Shown in pieces: positions 44,459 to 54,097 of a stretch of 64,000 nucleotides of DNA. The stretch's first letter is position 1, and the number at the start of each line of letters is the position of its first letter. The DNA lies in assembly GCF_030122805.1 (NCBI RefSeq), contig NZ_CP126080.1, positions 4,221,501 to 4,285,500 on the forward strand, written 5' to 3'. Below the pieces are notes generated by a model. It was not told the DNA's origin. It worked only from the letters and a program-made list of their open reading frames with translations, and made no database searches. Made by a program: the position numbers and the translations under genes. The DNA is from Mesobacillus sp. AQ2 (GTDB taxonomy: Bacteria > Bacillota > Bacilli > Bacillales > Cytobacillaceae).

Positions 44459-45648
44459 CAGAGAAAAAAAGTGTAACTTTCCAGTCGCTGCTGGAAATCT
44501 TGATGGTTTCGACCAGGCTCGGCCTGACATCTTTCGGCGGGCCTGTCGCCCATCTAGGCTATTTCCATGAAGAATATGTCCGCCGCAGGAAGTGGATGGA
44601 CGAAAAAAGCTATGCGGATCTCGTGGCATTATGCCAGTTCCTGCCTGGCCCGGCAAGCAGCCAGGTCGGGATCGGCGTGGGGCTGATGCGCGGCGGATTA
44701 CTCGGAGGATTGTTCGCATTCCTTGGATTCACCCTGCCTTCTGTTCTGGCACTTATCGTCTTCGCTTTGATTTTACAGGGATTCGATATTGGAGACGCAG
44801 GCTGGATTCATGGTTTGAAAATCGTCGCTGTCGCGGTGGTGGCACATGCTATCCTCGGAATGGCACAGAAGCTCACTCCCGATCTGCCGCGGAAGACGAT
44901 TGCTTTATTTGCGCTCGCTGCAACTCTGCTGTGGCAAACAGCGTTCACGCAAATTGGCGTGATTATCATCGCTGGAATTTTAGGATATGTTTTATTCAAG
45001 TCCCATACTGCATCTGCAGACGATCGGATGACTTTCCCGATTTCCAAAGGTGTTGGGTATGTCAGCTTGGGACTCTTTTTCGGTTTGCTCATCCTCCTGC
45101 CGATTTTACGGGAAGCCACTTCACTAAACTGGATTGCGATGTTCGATAGCTTTTATCGATCAGGTTCACTTGTTTTTGGCGGAGGACATGTAGTTTTGCC
45201 TCTGCTTGAACGCGAATTCGTGCCGACAGGCTGGCTGAGTGAGGAAGCCTTCCTCGCTGGATATGGCGCTGCCCAGGCAGTACCCGGACCCTTGTTTACC
45301 TTCGCTGCCTATATCGGAGCAGTCATCAGCGGCTGGAAGGGCGGACTGCTCGCGACAGCGGCAATTTTTCTTCCGGCATTCCTGCTGATCCTTGGGACAC
45401 TGCCTTTCTGGGATGCATTGAGACGGAACAGCAAGATCAGCAGAGCGCTTATGGGCGTTAATGCCGCTGTTGTCGGCATCCTGATTGCGGCGTTCTATCA
45501 TCCTATCTGGACAAGTTCCATTCTCGTGCCTGTTGATTTCGTGTTTGCAGCAGTTTTGTTCAGCATGCTAGTGTATTGGAAGCTCGCACCGTGGATTGTC
45601 GTTGTTACTGGTGCGGTTGGCGGAATGATTTTGTCGATGATTTTTTAA
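44455..45648 (+). CDS. chrA: Chromate transporter, two-domain ChrA family
   Basis: A 397-residue membrane protein made of two CHR domains. The first has FGGPVAHLGYFHEEYV and CQFLPGPASSQVGIGVG; the second has FGGGHVVLPLLEREFV and AQAVPGPLFTFAAYIG. ChrA extrudes chromate, probably with protons or sulfate. It overlaps fetB by ATGA, making it part of the padR-fetA-fetB-chrA operon. Fusion of both CHR halves in one chain is common in Bacillus relatives. Confidence 0.9.
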   Translation: MTEKKSVTFQSLLEILMVSTRLGLTSFGGPVAHLGYFHEEYVRRRKWMDEKSYADLVALCQFLPGPASSQVGIGVGLMRGGLLGGLFAFLGFTLPSVLALIVFALILQGFDIGDAGWIHGLKIVAVAVVAHAILGMAQKLTPDLPRKTIALFALAATLLWQTAFTQIGVIIIAGILGYVLFKSHTASADDRMTFPISKGVGYVSLGLFFGLLILLPILREATSLNWIAMFDSFYRSGSLVFGGGHVVLPLLEREFVPTGWLSEEAFLAGYGAAQAVPGPLFTFAAYIGAVISGWKGGLLATAAIFLPAFLLILGTLPFWDALRRNSKISRALMGVNAAVVGILIAAFYHPIWTSSILVPVDFVFAAVLFSMLVYWKLAPWIVVVTGAVGGMILSMIF

Positions 45649-45675
45649 AAAATGCGGGTTTTTGCCCGTTTTTTT
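45645..45675 (+). terminator. Terminator of the padR-fetAB-chrA operon
   Basis: CGGG and CCCG arms around TTTTTTG, preceded by an A run and followed by a T run, immediately after the chrA stop. Confidence 0.65.
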
Positions 45676-45744
45676 GCTGTTTGGGTAAGGTTTCATTGAT
45701 TTCGCACCCATATTCCTGCTTCCGAATTCCGGTAAAATGGGTTT

Positions 45745-45860
45745 ATTGGCGAAAAATCTGATTTTATCGACCACATTTTTGATTATTTCGGCGGATTTTC
45801 AAATATATCGACCACTTTTCCGAATATATCGACCACATTTACAGATATATCGACCAAGTC
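45745..45860 (-). repeat. 21-bp-period tandem array, type A, copy 2
   Basis: The TCG core recurs at 45767, 45788, 45808, 45829 and 45850, i.e. steps of 21, 20, 21 and 21. On the minus strand units read GTCGATATATTCGGAAAAGT, with one GCCGAAATAATC variant as in copy 1. It begins one base beyond the iadA terminator on the iadA strand and ends with the same ATATCGACCAAGTC edge as copy 1. Confidence 0.82.
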
Positions 45861-45894
45861 AAAAAGAACCTTGACCGCTTATGGTCAAGGTTCT
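45861..45894 (-). terminator. Terminator of iadA
   Basis: AGAACCTTGACC and GGTCAAGGTTCT arms around GCTTAT; the minus strand continues into TTTTT. Confidence 0.88.
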
Positions 45895-45899
45895 TCTAA

Positions 45900-47069
45900 T
45901 CATTCAAATGTCCCTCTCACTAGCGGAACTTTGTTTTCTACCATTACTTTTCCCATTGCGATGACCGTATCAATCTCAAGGTCCTTATCCAGCAGCACCA
46001 GGTCTGCATCACGTCCTGTTTCGATCCGGCCTTTTTGTGAAAGCTTTAAAACGGCTGCCGGGTTCGCCGTGATCACTCGGATGGCGACCTCAAGCGGAAT
46101 CCCCTCCGAAACTACGGCTTCCTTAACAGCATCGTACAAAGACGAAACCTGGCCAATCTGCAAACCAATCAGTTCACCATTTTGATCAAAATCAGGCAGG
46201 CTCGCCTGTCCATCGGAAGTGAAGGTAATCTGGCTGATGTCGACGCCCGCTTCAAGCATCCGCTTGAGACCGACACTGCATTTGACCTCCCCTTCCTCCA
46301 AAAACTTCGGGATGGAACTGGTAGTGAAATCAACCCAGCCGCCTTTTTTCGCGTACTCAATGCCTGCTTCAAACAGGTGGGGATTGCGGTTGATATGGGT
46401 CGGATAAAATTGCCGGATCGGGATGTCGGTATTCTCGACGACCTCCTCGATCAGCTTCAGATGGTCTAGGCTGTCGCCGACATGGACATTGACGATGCCG
46501 CTTTTTCCAGCGAGCATCCCGCCAATCCTCGCTGCCGAAGCGATTTTGGCCAGCTCCTCGGCAGTCGGCTGGGATGAACGATGATCGGCGATCGCAATCT
46601 CGCCCGCTCCGATTACTTTATCAATCAAAATGATGTCGTCCTCAATTTTGCCGGTAAGCGTTTTGACAGGGACCTGATAGGAGCCCGTTTGCACATAGGT
46701 AGTGATGCCTTCTTCTTCTAACGCTCTTGCCTTGGCAATCAAGCTCGGCATCGTTCGTGTCGTGCCGTCAGTGCCGAGAACACCGACCAGCGTCGTGATG
46801 CCGGCAGTTGTCGCCTGGGTCAGCTGGATTTCCGGTGTCCTGGTACGGAACCCGCCTTCTCCGCCGCCGCCAATCAGGTGGACATGTGAATCGATGAAGC
46901 CTGGTACAACCGTCTTGCCCTCAGCATCAATAACTTTCACATCGACGAACTTTTCTGGAACTTCGATTTCATCCTGGATGAATCCGATTTTCCGATCGAC
47001 AATTAAAATATCTTTTTTACCAATGTGATCTGGTGCGTAAATCTCGCCATTCTTAATAAGTGTCAGCAT
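45900..47069 (-). CDS. iadA: Beta-aspartyl dipeptidase (isoaspartyl peptidase) IadA
   Basis: A 389-residue amidohydrolase: HVHL in PGFIDSHVHLIGGGGEGG (metal ligands), a catalytic/bridging region around IAIADHRSSQP, HVGDS and PTHINRNPHLFE (metal His), and TSDGQASLPDF with the catalytic Asp. It cleaves isoaspartyl dipeptides from damaged proteins. The ATG at 47069 follows GGAGGAGAG; the longer frame to 47102 has no site. It is divergent from the T-box-controlled transporter gene. Confidence 0.92.
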   Translation of the reverse strand: MLTLIKNGEIYAPDHIGKKDILIVDRKIGFIQDEIEVPEKFVDVKVIDAEGKTVVPGFIDSHVHLIGGGGEGGFRTRTPEIQLTQATTAGITTLVGVLGTDGTTRTMPSLIAKARALEEEGITTYVQTGSYQVPVKTLTGKIEDDIILIDKVIGAGEIAIADHRSSQPTAEELAKIASAARIGGMLAGKSGIVNVHVGDSLDHLKLIEEVVENTDIPIRQFYPTHINRNPHLFEAGIEYAKKGGWVDFTTSSIPKFLEEGEVKCSVGLKRMLEAGVDISQITFTSDGQASLPDFDQNGELIGLQIGQVSSLYDAVKEAVVSEGIPLEVAIRVITANPAAVLKLSQKGRIETGRDADLVLLDKDLEIDTVIAMGKVMVENKVPLVRGTFE

Positions 47070-47135
47070 GCACTCTCCTCCAACTTCCTGCTGTTTCCTC
47101 AATTATAGCTTGTTTCAATTCTCTGAAAAAGAAGC

Positions 47136-47164
47136 TTGACAGTATATTCTTATCATACTATAAT
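47136..47164 (+). promoter_or_regulatory. Consensus sigma-A promoter of the T-box operon
   Basis: TTGACA (47136-47141), 17 bp and TATAAT (47159-47164) form a perfect vegetative promoter just upstream of the T-box leader. Confidence 0.9.
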
Positions 47165-47170
47165 TTCGAG

Positions 47171-47440
47171 TATTACATTTTAATAAGTTGAAGCATTGAA
47201 GAGAGTTTATTAAGCCGGTCTCCCTGTTACTAGAGAATCAGTGGTTGGTGAAAACTGATACAAAGTCCTGGTGAATTTCGTTCTTGGAGCTTTTCCTTTA
47301 ATACACATTGTAAAAAAGGAACGGACTTGGCCGTTATCCAATTAACTTGAGCGGGAAGCGTATTTTTGCTTCCAAATAGGGTGGTACCGCGTGTTCAGCC
47401 ACGTCCCTATCCAGATCGTTGGATAGCGGCGTGGCTTTTT
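47171..47440 (+). promoter_or_regulatory. T-box riboswitch, probable tRNA-Phe (UUC) specifier
   Basis: The T-box core AGGGTGGTACCGCG lies at 47378-47391 and is followed by a strong terminator hairpin (GCCACG..CTATCC / GGATAG..CGTGGC, 47398-47436) with a T run. The 3' strand of Stem I reads GAAT-TTC-G-TTCTTGGAGC (47273-47292), which aligns with the glyQS pattern GAAA-GGC-A-TTCTTGAGC. The specifier codon is thus TTC at 47277-47279. Uncharged tRNA-Phe should allow read-through into the transporter gene. The Phe assignment is inference from alignment by eye. Confidence 0.88.
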
Positions 47441-47496
47441 ATTTTGCCCGGACGTCCAGCGGCTCAGCTGAAATAGAGAGAAAAGGGAGAATCAAC

Positions 47497-48834
47497 ATGG
47501 AGAAAGAGCAATGGTCATCAAAGATTGGATTTATCCTTGCCGCAGCCGGTTCGGCAATCGGAATCGGGGCAATCTGGAAGCTTCCTTATGTGACGGGGGT
47601 CAGCGGCGGCGGAGCGTTTTTCCTCATGTTCATTTTATTTTCGCTGTTCATCGGCCTGCCGCTGCTGCTTGCGGAATTCGTGATCGGCCGCAGTACTGGA
47701 AAAGAAGCGATCCGTGCTTATCTAGAAATCGCGCCTAAAAGCAAATGGTATTTGATCGGGATACTCGGTGTCGTTACCAGCTTCGTGCTGCTTAGCTTTT
47801 ACAGTGTGGTTGGCGGCTGGATCAGTGTTTATTTTGTAAAGGGGCTTGCTGGCGGAGTGATCCAGGAAGGCGCCGATTATGGTGAGCTGTTCGGGACGAC
47901 GATCAGCGATCCGTGGAGTGTACTCGCCGCGCAGGCTGCGTTCTTGCTGATGACCATCGTGGTAGTCGCCAAAGGCGTCCAGTCTGGCATTGAAAAAGCG
48001 AGTAAAATCCTAATGCCAGCCCTGTTCCTGCTTTTTATCATCTTGATCGTCCGTTCACTCACGCTCGATAACGCGTTAACTGGAGTAAAGTTTTTCCTCG
48101 CTCCGGATTTTTCAAGCATCACCTCCGAAAGCATCTTATTCGCGATGGGACAATCCTTTTTCTCCCTGAGCATCGGGGTCTCGGTGATGGTGACATACAG
48201 TTCGTACCTGCCGAAAAAAGGCAGCCTTGTACAGCCGGCCCTGTCGGTTGTCGGGATGAACCTGTTCATCGCATTGCTTGCCGGACTGGCGATCTTTCCG
48301 GCGGTCTTCTCACTCGGATTTGAAGCTGCTGAAGGTCCGGGACTGCTATTTGTCGTCCTGCCAGCGGTTTTTGAAAAAATGGTTTTCGGCGAGCTGTTCC
48401 TGCTGCTGTTTTTAGCGTTATTCCTGTTCGCGACACTGACATCGGCATTCTCGATGCTTGAAATTGTCGTCGCCACTCTTGCAAAAGGCGATCGTAAAAA
48501 GCGCGCCAGATTCGCATGGATTGCCGGCGGATTGATCTTCCTTCTCGGCATCCCATCCGCCCTGGCTTTTGGAATTCTGGCGGAGGCAACGGTTTTCGGA
48601 AAAAACATCTTTGACACAGCCGACTTCCTGGTAAGCAATATCCTGATGCCGCTTGGAGTCCTGCTGATTTCGATTTTCGTTCCGCTGAAAATCAGGAAAG
48701 AAGTTTTAAGGCAGGAGCTTCTCCAACATTCCAAAACAGGCAGCTGGCTTTTTAATCTCTGGTACAATGTCATGAGGTTCATCGTTCCAATCGTCATCAT
48801 CATTGTATTCCTTGATTCACTAGGCCTCATATAA
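47497..48834 (+). CDS. Neurotransmitter:sodium symporter (NSS) family amino acid transporter
   Basis: A 445-residue LeuT-fold transporter with about 11 helices. TM1 carries the family signature [23 protein letters not shown]. The TM6 region [17 protein letters not shown] holds the second unwound segment. Na+-coupled amino acid uptake is expected. The ATG at 47497 follows AAAAGGGAGA; the longer frame from 47419 runs through the T-box terminator. Control by a probable Phe T-box suggests uptake of phenylalanine or another aromatic amino acid. Confidence 0.92.
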   Translation: MEKEQWSSKIGFILAAAGSAIGIGAIWKLPYVTGVSGGGAFFLMFILFSLFIGLPLLLAEFVIGRSTGKEAIRAYLEIAPKSKWYLIGILGVVTSFVLLSFYSVVGGWISVYFVKGLAGGVIQEGADYGELFGTTISDPWSVLAAQAAFLLMTIVVVAKGVQSGIEKASKILMPALFLLFIILIVRSLTLDNALTGVKFFLAPDFSSITSESILFAMGQSFFSLSIGVSVMVTYSSYLPKKGSLVQPALSVVGMNLFIALLAGLAIFPAVFSLGFEAAEGPGLLFVVLPAVFEKMVFGELFLLLFLALFLFATLTSAFSMLEIVVATLAKGDRKKRARFAWIAGGLIFLLGIPSALAFGILAEATVFGKNIFDTADFLVSNILMPLGVLLISIFVPLKIRKEVLRQELLQHSKTGSWLFNLWYNVMRFIVPIVIIIVFLDSLGLI

Positions 48835-48837
48835 AAG

Positions 48838-48867
48838 GAAGCTGGCATTACGCCAGCTTCTTTTTTT
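48838..48867 (+). terminator. Terminator of the NSS transporter gene
   Basis: GAAGCTGGC and GCCAGCTTC arms around ATTAC are followed by seven T. Confidence 0.9.
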
Positions 48868-48963
48868 AGTTGATACATACAATCACAAAATCTATCATCA
48901 GTATAATTTTTCCCTATAATGCAAAACCTTTTGTGTAGATGACTGGCATCGGAGGGATTTTTT

Positions 48964-50469
48964 ATGTTCTTCAAGAAACAGAAACGTGAAGCTCCTGACA
49001 CCATGAATGAAAAAAATCTCGACGACAAGGAGTTAATCCCCGTATCCAAAGATGAATTCATCAACATTATGAAAGAGCGTCTTCATCATAGTGCCGACCT
49101 AAACACAAAAGAATTGGCCAATGGTTTCACCCTTGTTTTCCTCGACACTTTGACTGATAAGAAAATGTTGAATGAGGATATTTTATCGCGTTTGGCTGGC
49201 ACCTCTGCTACACCGGATGAAGCTTTAAAGAGCATAACGGTTTCGAGCACTTCGAAGCATAAGTACGTTGAAGATGGTGTCGATTCGATACTGAAAGGTG
49301 CCGTACTGGTCCATTCTACTGGATATCCTGTCATTATCAGCGCAGTTGTGGCTACCCAGGAAAACCGCTCATTGACCAGGCCAGAAAATGAATCCCAGGT
49401 GATGGGACCGCAAATCGCCTTCAATGAGAGTCTGGCAACGAATATATCACTGCTTCGCCGTTTTCTTACAAATGCCAATCTATGCAATGAAAGTTTTAAA
49501 GTAGGAAAACAAACGAATTCTGCGGTTGCGCTGCTTTATTTAAAAGATATTGCCGATGAAGAGATGGTTGACAGAATGCGTGAACGGATTCAGAGCATCG
49601 ACATCGATTCAGTTCTTGATAGCTCTTTCTTGATCCAGCTTATCGAAGACAATTCACTGGCAATTTTCCCGCAAATGCTGCTGACGGAAAGACCAGATCG
49701 TGCCTGTGCATGGCTTTTGAACGGAAAAGTAGTGGTACTGGTGGATGGCAGTGTCCAGGTCATCGGAGCACCGCAAACCTTCATCGAATTTTTTCAGAGC
49801 ATGGAGGATGAAAGTGTCAGATGGCAGATTGCCACTTTTATCAGGATCCTGCGCGTTTTTTCCATGATAGTCTCGATTTTTTTCACCGCCATTTATGTTG
49901 CGTCTTTGACATTCCATTACGAAATCATTCCACAGACATTGCTGGTCCCGCTCGGTGAATCAAGATCGCGTGTTCCTTTTCCGCCCATTATTGAGGCATT
50001 ATTGCTCGAAACAATGATTGAGCTCCTCCGGGAAGCAGGAGCCCGGCTGCCAACGAAAGTCGGCCAGACAATGGGTATCGTAGGCGGTATTGTAGTTGGT
50101 ACAGCTGCAGTAGATGCCGGATTCACAAGCAACATCCTGATCATCATCATTGCCGTTAGCGCCCTTGCCTCTTTTACAACACCAAACTATACGATGGGCA
50201 ATGTCATACGGATCCTGCGCTTCCCCTTAATTATTTTAGCTGGTTTTTGGGGTTTTTACGGGCTGATGTTCGGCTTTTGTTTCCTGCTGATCCACCTGAT
50301 CCGCCAATCCAGTCTTGGAAGCCCATTTCTGGCTCCTTTTTACCCGCCGAGATTTGCAGACTGGCGGGACAGCATCATCCGTCTCCCGATTGGCTGGACC
50401 AATAGACGTCCAAAACAGGCAAGACCAGATGACAAAATGAAATTCAGAGCCCAAAAAACCAAAGAATAA
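48964..50469 (+). CDS. Germinant receptor A subunit (GerAA family)
   Basis: A 501-residue GerA-type A subunit. A soluble N-terminal region of ~280 residues (EDGVDSILKGAVLVH; FNESLATNISLLRRFL) is followed by four or five helices with the conserved GESRSRVPFPPIIEALLLE and REAGARLPTKVGQTMGIVGG-like region. It sits in the spore inner membrane and starts germination with the B and C subunits. It is first of three genes in canonical A-B-C order. The germinant is unknown. Confidence 0.95.
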   Translation: MFFKKQKREAPDTMNEKNLDDKELIPVSKDEFINIMKERLHHSADLNTKELANGFTLVFLDTLTDKKMLNEDILSRLAGTSATPDEALKSITVSSTSKHKYVEDGVDSILKGAVLVHSTGYPVIISAVVATQENRSLTRPENESQVMGPQIAFNESLATNISLLRRFLTNANLCNESFKVGKQTNSAVALLYLKDIADEEMVDRMRERIQSIDIDSVLDSSFLIQLIEDNSLAIFPQMLLTERPDRACAWLLNGKVVVLVDGSVQVIGAPQTFIEFFQSMEDESVRWQIATFIRILRVFSMIVSIFFTAIYVASLTFHYEIIPQTLLVPLGESRSRVPFPPIIEALLLETMIELLREAGARLPTKVGQTMGIVGGIVVGTAAVDAGFTSNILIIIIAVSALASFTTPNYTMGNVIRILRFPLIILAGFWGFYGLMFGFCFLLIHLIRQSSLGSPFLAPFYPPRFADWRDSIIRLPIGWTNRRPKQARPDDKMKFRAQKTKE

Positions 50470-50485
50470 AGATGTGGTGTTATGA

Positions 50486-51613
50486 ATGAAAATCCTGATC
50501 GAGGTAAAACCGCAGAGTATGGTCAATACCATGCTGCTCGTATTCGTGATTTTTTCCATGCAGGTAGGCGTAGGCATCCAGGGATTCCAGAGGGTCATTT
50601 ATATGGAAGCAAAGCATGATGCCTGGATTTCCGTTATTTTGAGTGGTGTTGCAACTGCAATCGTTGGGTTCATCATGGTCAAGACTTTGAAAGCCTATGA
50701 GAATACGGACCTCTATGGAATTCAATATGATGTACTTGGAAAATGGTTCGGGAACTTGCTCAATATCTTATTTGTCATTTATTTTCTTGGAGGATTCCAC
50801 ATCATTGTCCGAAATTATATTGAAGTTATCCAGGCGTGGATTTTCCCTGAAGTACCGGACTGGCTGATTTCCCTTACTCTTCTCTACCTTGTCTACTACG
50901 GACTAAATGGAGGACTGAGGACAGTGGTAGGAGTATGCTTCTTTAGTGTAGGTCTGTCCTTCTGGCTAATTCTCCTGCTTGCCTATCCCTTCCAGTTCGC
51001 CAATTTGGATTACTTATTTCCGATGTTCGAAGCGAGCATTCCGGAAATTTTAAGGGGTACAAAACAAATGACATTCACTGTCGTCGGCTTTGAGATCATC
51101 TATGTAATCTATCCTTTTTTAAAAGAAAAAGACAAGGTCCACAAATATATGCAAGTAGGCCTTTTTTTTACCACCATCCTTTACCTCACGATTATGGTGG
51201 TCTCCCTGGCCTATTTTAGCGGAGGACAGTTGGAACGGACGATTTGGGGAACTCTCTCTCTCTTAACAATCGTCCGCTTTCCTTTCATAGAAAGATTTGA
51301 ATACGTGGCTATTACCTTCTGGGTGTTGCTGATCATGCCGAACTTGATGCTCTATATGTGGGCGGCTACCCGAGGTATTTCAAGGGTTTTTGGTAAAAAG
51401 GAACAGAAAGTCAGTTGGAAGTTGCTGATATTTTTATTCTTGACCCTGCTTTATCCACTCACCAGGGTACAAATCAATATGATGAACGATTATTTCGCAA
51501 AAGGTGCCTTCTATATCGTGTTTATCTATCCATTCCTGCTATTCGGTGCAGTTCTAGTCAAAAAGAAATTTTTCCGAAAAAAGGATGAGGCCAATGTACA
51601 GAAAAATGAATAA
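50486..51613 (+). CDS. Germinant receptor B subunit (GerAB family, APC fold)
   Basis: A 375-residue protein with ten helices of the spore germination/APC family (FVIFSMQVGVGIQGFQRVIY; GGLRTVVG; FTVVGFEIIYVIYPFL). B subunits bind the germinant. It begins 16 bp after the A gene and overlaps the C gene by 20 bp. Confidence 0.94.
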   Translation: MKILIEVKPQSMVNTMLLVFVIFSMQVGVGIQGFQRVIYMEAKHDAWISVILSGVATAIVGFIMVKTLKAYENTDLYGIQYDVLGKWFGNLLNILFVIYFLGGFHIIVRNYIEVIQAWIFPEVPDWLISLTLLYLVYYGLNGGLRTVVGVCFFSVGLSFWLILLLAYPFQFANLDYLFPMFEASIPEILRGTKQMTFTVVGFEIIYVIYPFLKEKDKVHKYMQVGLFFTTILYLTIMVVSLAYFSGGQLERTIWGTLSLLTIVRFPFIERFEYVAITFWVLLIMPNLMLYMWAATRGISRVFGKKEQKVSWKLLIFLFLTLLYPLTRVQINMMNDYFAKGAFYIVFIYPFLLFGAVLVKKKFFRKKDEANVQKNE

Positions 51614-52718
51614 AATCATCATTGCGATCCTTGCCATCATCATTTCCGGCTGTGCTGATCCGAAAACATTGGAGCGAATGGGTTTGGTCACAACAATCGG
51701 ATATGATACGACAGAAGATAAAAATGTTCTTGTAACAATGGTACTGTTGCAAATTGATCCAGAGGCAGCTCAGAATTCCATTATCCTTTCCGCAAAATCA
51801 GAGACTAGCAAAGGGGCGAAAAACAAAGCTGATTTAAAAAGCCCTAAAAAGCTGCAATCAGGTCAACTCCGGGTAGCACTAGTCAGCGAAGAGTTCGCAC
51901 AGCTAGGTATCATCAATCTCGTAGACACCCTGGCACGGGATCCGGCTATCAGCAATCTCACCTATCTTGCAGTCGTTGAAGGCAGTACACATAAACTGCT
52001 CAAACAGAAAAACGCGGGGTTTTCCGATATCAGCCAGCTCATTTATAAGGAACTAGATCAAAATATAAAAGGGGAAAAAATCCCCTCGTCAACTCTGCAG
52101 GAAGTCATGCAAGATTATTATGCTGCAGGAACTGACCCGGTTTTGCCCACTATAAGGGGGGAAAACGGAGAAATTATCATTACCGGCATGGCGTTGTTCA
52201 AGAATGATAAAATGGTCAGCAAGGCCAATCCCGATGAAGCATTTTTTCTGAAATTGGTCAATGACCGATATAAAACAGGAGCAATAGAAATAACCATCCC
52301 AAAAGGCGGTTTTGGTATTCCGGAGTCAATTGAAGCTCCTGACCAAATGTCCGTGGTCCTGGATACGATCACAAGCAAAAGTGATATCAACCTGCTCAAC
52401 AAAGACAACCTCCAGTTCGAAATGAAAATCAAATTAACAACAAGATTGCTTGAGGTCAATCAAGTAATGGACATTAAGAACCCAGTACTACTAAAAAAAC
52501 TGGAAGACAGACTTAGTGAAAAAATCACCTCCGAAATTGAGAACCTGGTTGAAAAGGCGCGCGTGGCCGGAGCAGATCCATTCGGGTTTGGCGAAATTTA
52601 CCGTAAAAGCGTCAGAGGCACAAACCTGACTGCATCGAAATGGCACAAAATGTATCCGGATAGCAAGGTTAATGTAAAGGTGGACTTCGAGATTCTGCGG
52701 ACAGGGGTTGTGGAATAA
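51594..52718 (+). CDS. Germinant receptor C subunit lipoprotein (GerAC family)
   Basis: A 374-residue lipoprotein: signal IIIAILAIIISGCAD with lipobox ISGC (Cys near 20), an N-terminal domain (LVTTIGYDTTED), a middle domain, and the C-terminal Ger(x)C segment with ENLVEKARVAGADPFGFGEIYR, then the KWHKMYPD motif. The ATG at 51594 (MYRKMNK) follows AAGGATGAGG and lies inside the end of the B gene; another ATG at 51585 overlaps that site. Confidence 0.94.
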   Translation: MYRKMNKIIIAILAIIISGCADPKTLERMGLVTTIGYDTTEDKNVLVTMVLLQIDPEAAQNSIILSAKSETSKGAKNKADLKSPKKLQSGQLRVALVSEEFAQLGIINLVDTLARDPAISNLTYLAVVEGSTHKLLKQKNAGFSDISQLIYKELDQNIKGEKIPSSTLQEVMQDYYAAGTDPVLPTIRGENGEIIITGMALFKNDKMVSKANPDEAFFLKLVNDRYKTGAIEITIPKGGFGIPESIEAPDQMSVVLDTITSKSDINLLNKDNLQFEMKIKLTTRLLEVNQVMDIKNPVLLKKLEDRLSEKITSEIENLVEKARVAGADPFGFGEIYRKSVRGTNLTASKWHKMYPDSKVNVKVDFEILRTGVVE

Positions 52719-52722
52719 TACG

Positions 52723-52758
52723 AAAAAAGCGGGAGCCTCGTGTGATGGCTCCCGCTTT
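52723..52758. terminator. Bidirectional terminator between the germinant receptor operon and minJ
   Basis: AAAGCGGGAGCC and GGCTCCCGCTTT arms around a nine-base loop; the T run is stronger on the minus (minJ) side. Confidence 0.85.
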
Positions 52759-52764
52759 GGTTTC

Positions 52765-53958
52765 TTATCCAACTTCACTGTCCCACTTTTTCTCATCCTG
52801 AACAAAAAGGATACCAAGTTCGTGATGATCGCCTTCATATAACGCCCGTTGCACAAAACGGATTTGCGCATTCGTATCAAGCACTTCCAGCTTGCAATGT
52901 GCCCTATTTCGCGAAAGAGCCTCGTAAAATGTTTTTTCGTCATTGACGTTCGTGCCATTGACTTTTGTGACAAGCTCCCCTACTTCCAGGGCCATTTTAT
53001 CGGCTGGCGATCCTGGCAGGATGCCGAGAATCATTACGCCATGATTCTTTTTGGAAAAATAGAACGGACGGCTTTCTTCCTGCATCCGCTGGGTATAAGT
53101 CAAAGCTTCGCGGCCGATGATGGCGATTGACACTGCTGCGATGGACGCGATTGGGTACCAGTACCCGGCTGCAGCAATCAGTGCGGCCAGGATGCCAAGT
53201 CCAATCACCCGGCTGCCCTGCTGCTGAATGGCCTCCCTCGGCAGCATGCCCTGGATTTGCTGATGCATGCCGATCGCGAATGGAACGAGAAGCAATGAAT
53301 ATGTATTGTCGCCAAGCGTGAACACCGGCCACCACTCGAACGGCATGGTCAGGATGTTTCCTGGAATGAGCATGAATGCCGGAACCAGCCACAGCCGTTT
53401 CACCTCATGAACACCGACCGTCTGGCCGCGCTTGCTTTTAACTAATTTTGGAGAAGTTCCCTTTTTGCCATTCTTTAAAATAAGGAATCCTTCACCGATT
53501 GTCAGCAGTGCCAGCAAAATCGCGATGGAAGGATATATTTTTTCATCCAAATTTGAAAATAAATCGCCGGCCAGCGGAAGCTCGATGTTTTTGCCCGACA
53601 GAAAAGCTAGAGCAAAAAAAGCAGCGCCAACCGTATAGGCAGGAGCCAGCAGCCTCACTCTCGCGGTAAAGCTCAATAGCAATGTCGCCGCCGCAATTAA
53701 AACAATCGCCGCGAATGGTATCGTAAGCCCTGCTCCAATAGTGATTGCGGAAATCAGCAGACCGACAAGCAGCCCAAGCGGAAACAGCTGCCTTAGCTCA
53801 AAATAAGCATCTTCCGACCGGACCGTGAAGTTTTTCCGCTCCCGCTTCACGCGCGCAACCCCAAGGACCGCAGCTATAATAAAAGAATAATAGAACACAG
53901 GGTGAAGCAGAAGCCTGCCCGTCCCCTTCAAAAGCTCAATGAACCAATCCTGTGCCAC
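52765..53958 (-). CDS. minJ: Division-site protein MinJ (membrane protein with PDZ domain)
   Basis: A 397-residue protein with about eight helices (residues ~15-290) and a C-terminal PDZ domain (~300-385: GVMILGILPGSPADKMALEVGE). In B. subtilis MinJ links DivIVA to MinCD. Position next to ctpB and the ftsEX block matches B. subtilis. The start is GTG at 53958. Confidence 0.88.
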   Translation of the reverse strand: MAQDWFIELLKGTGRLLLHPVFYYSFIIAAVLGVARVKRERKNFTVRSEDAYFELRQLFPLGLLVGLLISAITIGAGLTIPFAAIVLIAAATLLLSFTARVRLLAPAYTVGAAFFALAFLSGKNIELPLAGDLFSNLDEKIYPSIAILLALLTIGEGFLILKNGKKGTSPKLVKSKRGQTVGVHEVKRLWLVPAFMLIPGNILTMPFEWWPVFTLGDNTYSLLLVPFAIGMHQQIQGMLPREAIQQQGSRVIGLGILAALIAAAGYWYPIASIAAVSIAIIGREALTYTQRMQEESRPFYFSKKNHGVMILGILPGSPADKMALEVGELVTKVNGTNVNDEKTFYEALSRNRAHCKLEVLDTNAQIRFVQRALYEGDHHELGILFVQDEKKWDSEVG

Positions 53959-54097
53959 CCCTATGTCACCATCCCCGTAAAATTACTTATTATTAAGCTT
54001 ATTCTATCAAATCTAGGGGGTAAAACCTATTAATACTTGCGGAAATGGGATGGGATTTTTTTCTTGTGGAGGTTTATTTCTGTCGATAGCAACTAAT

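Noticed and set aside
47877..49067. 396-residue minus-strand frame opposite the NSS transporter and germinant receptor start
   Set aside because: Antisense to two well-supported genes and spanning a terminator; Ser/Arg/Lys-rich low-complexity composition typical of a shadow frame.
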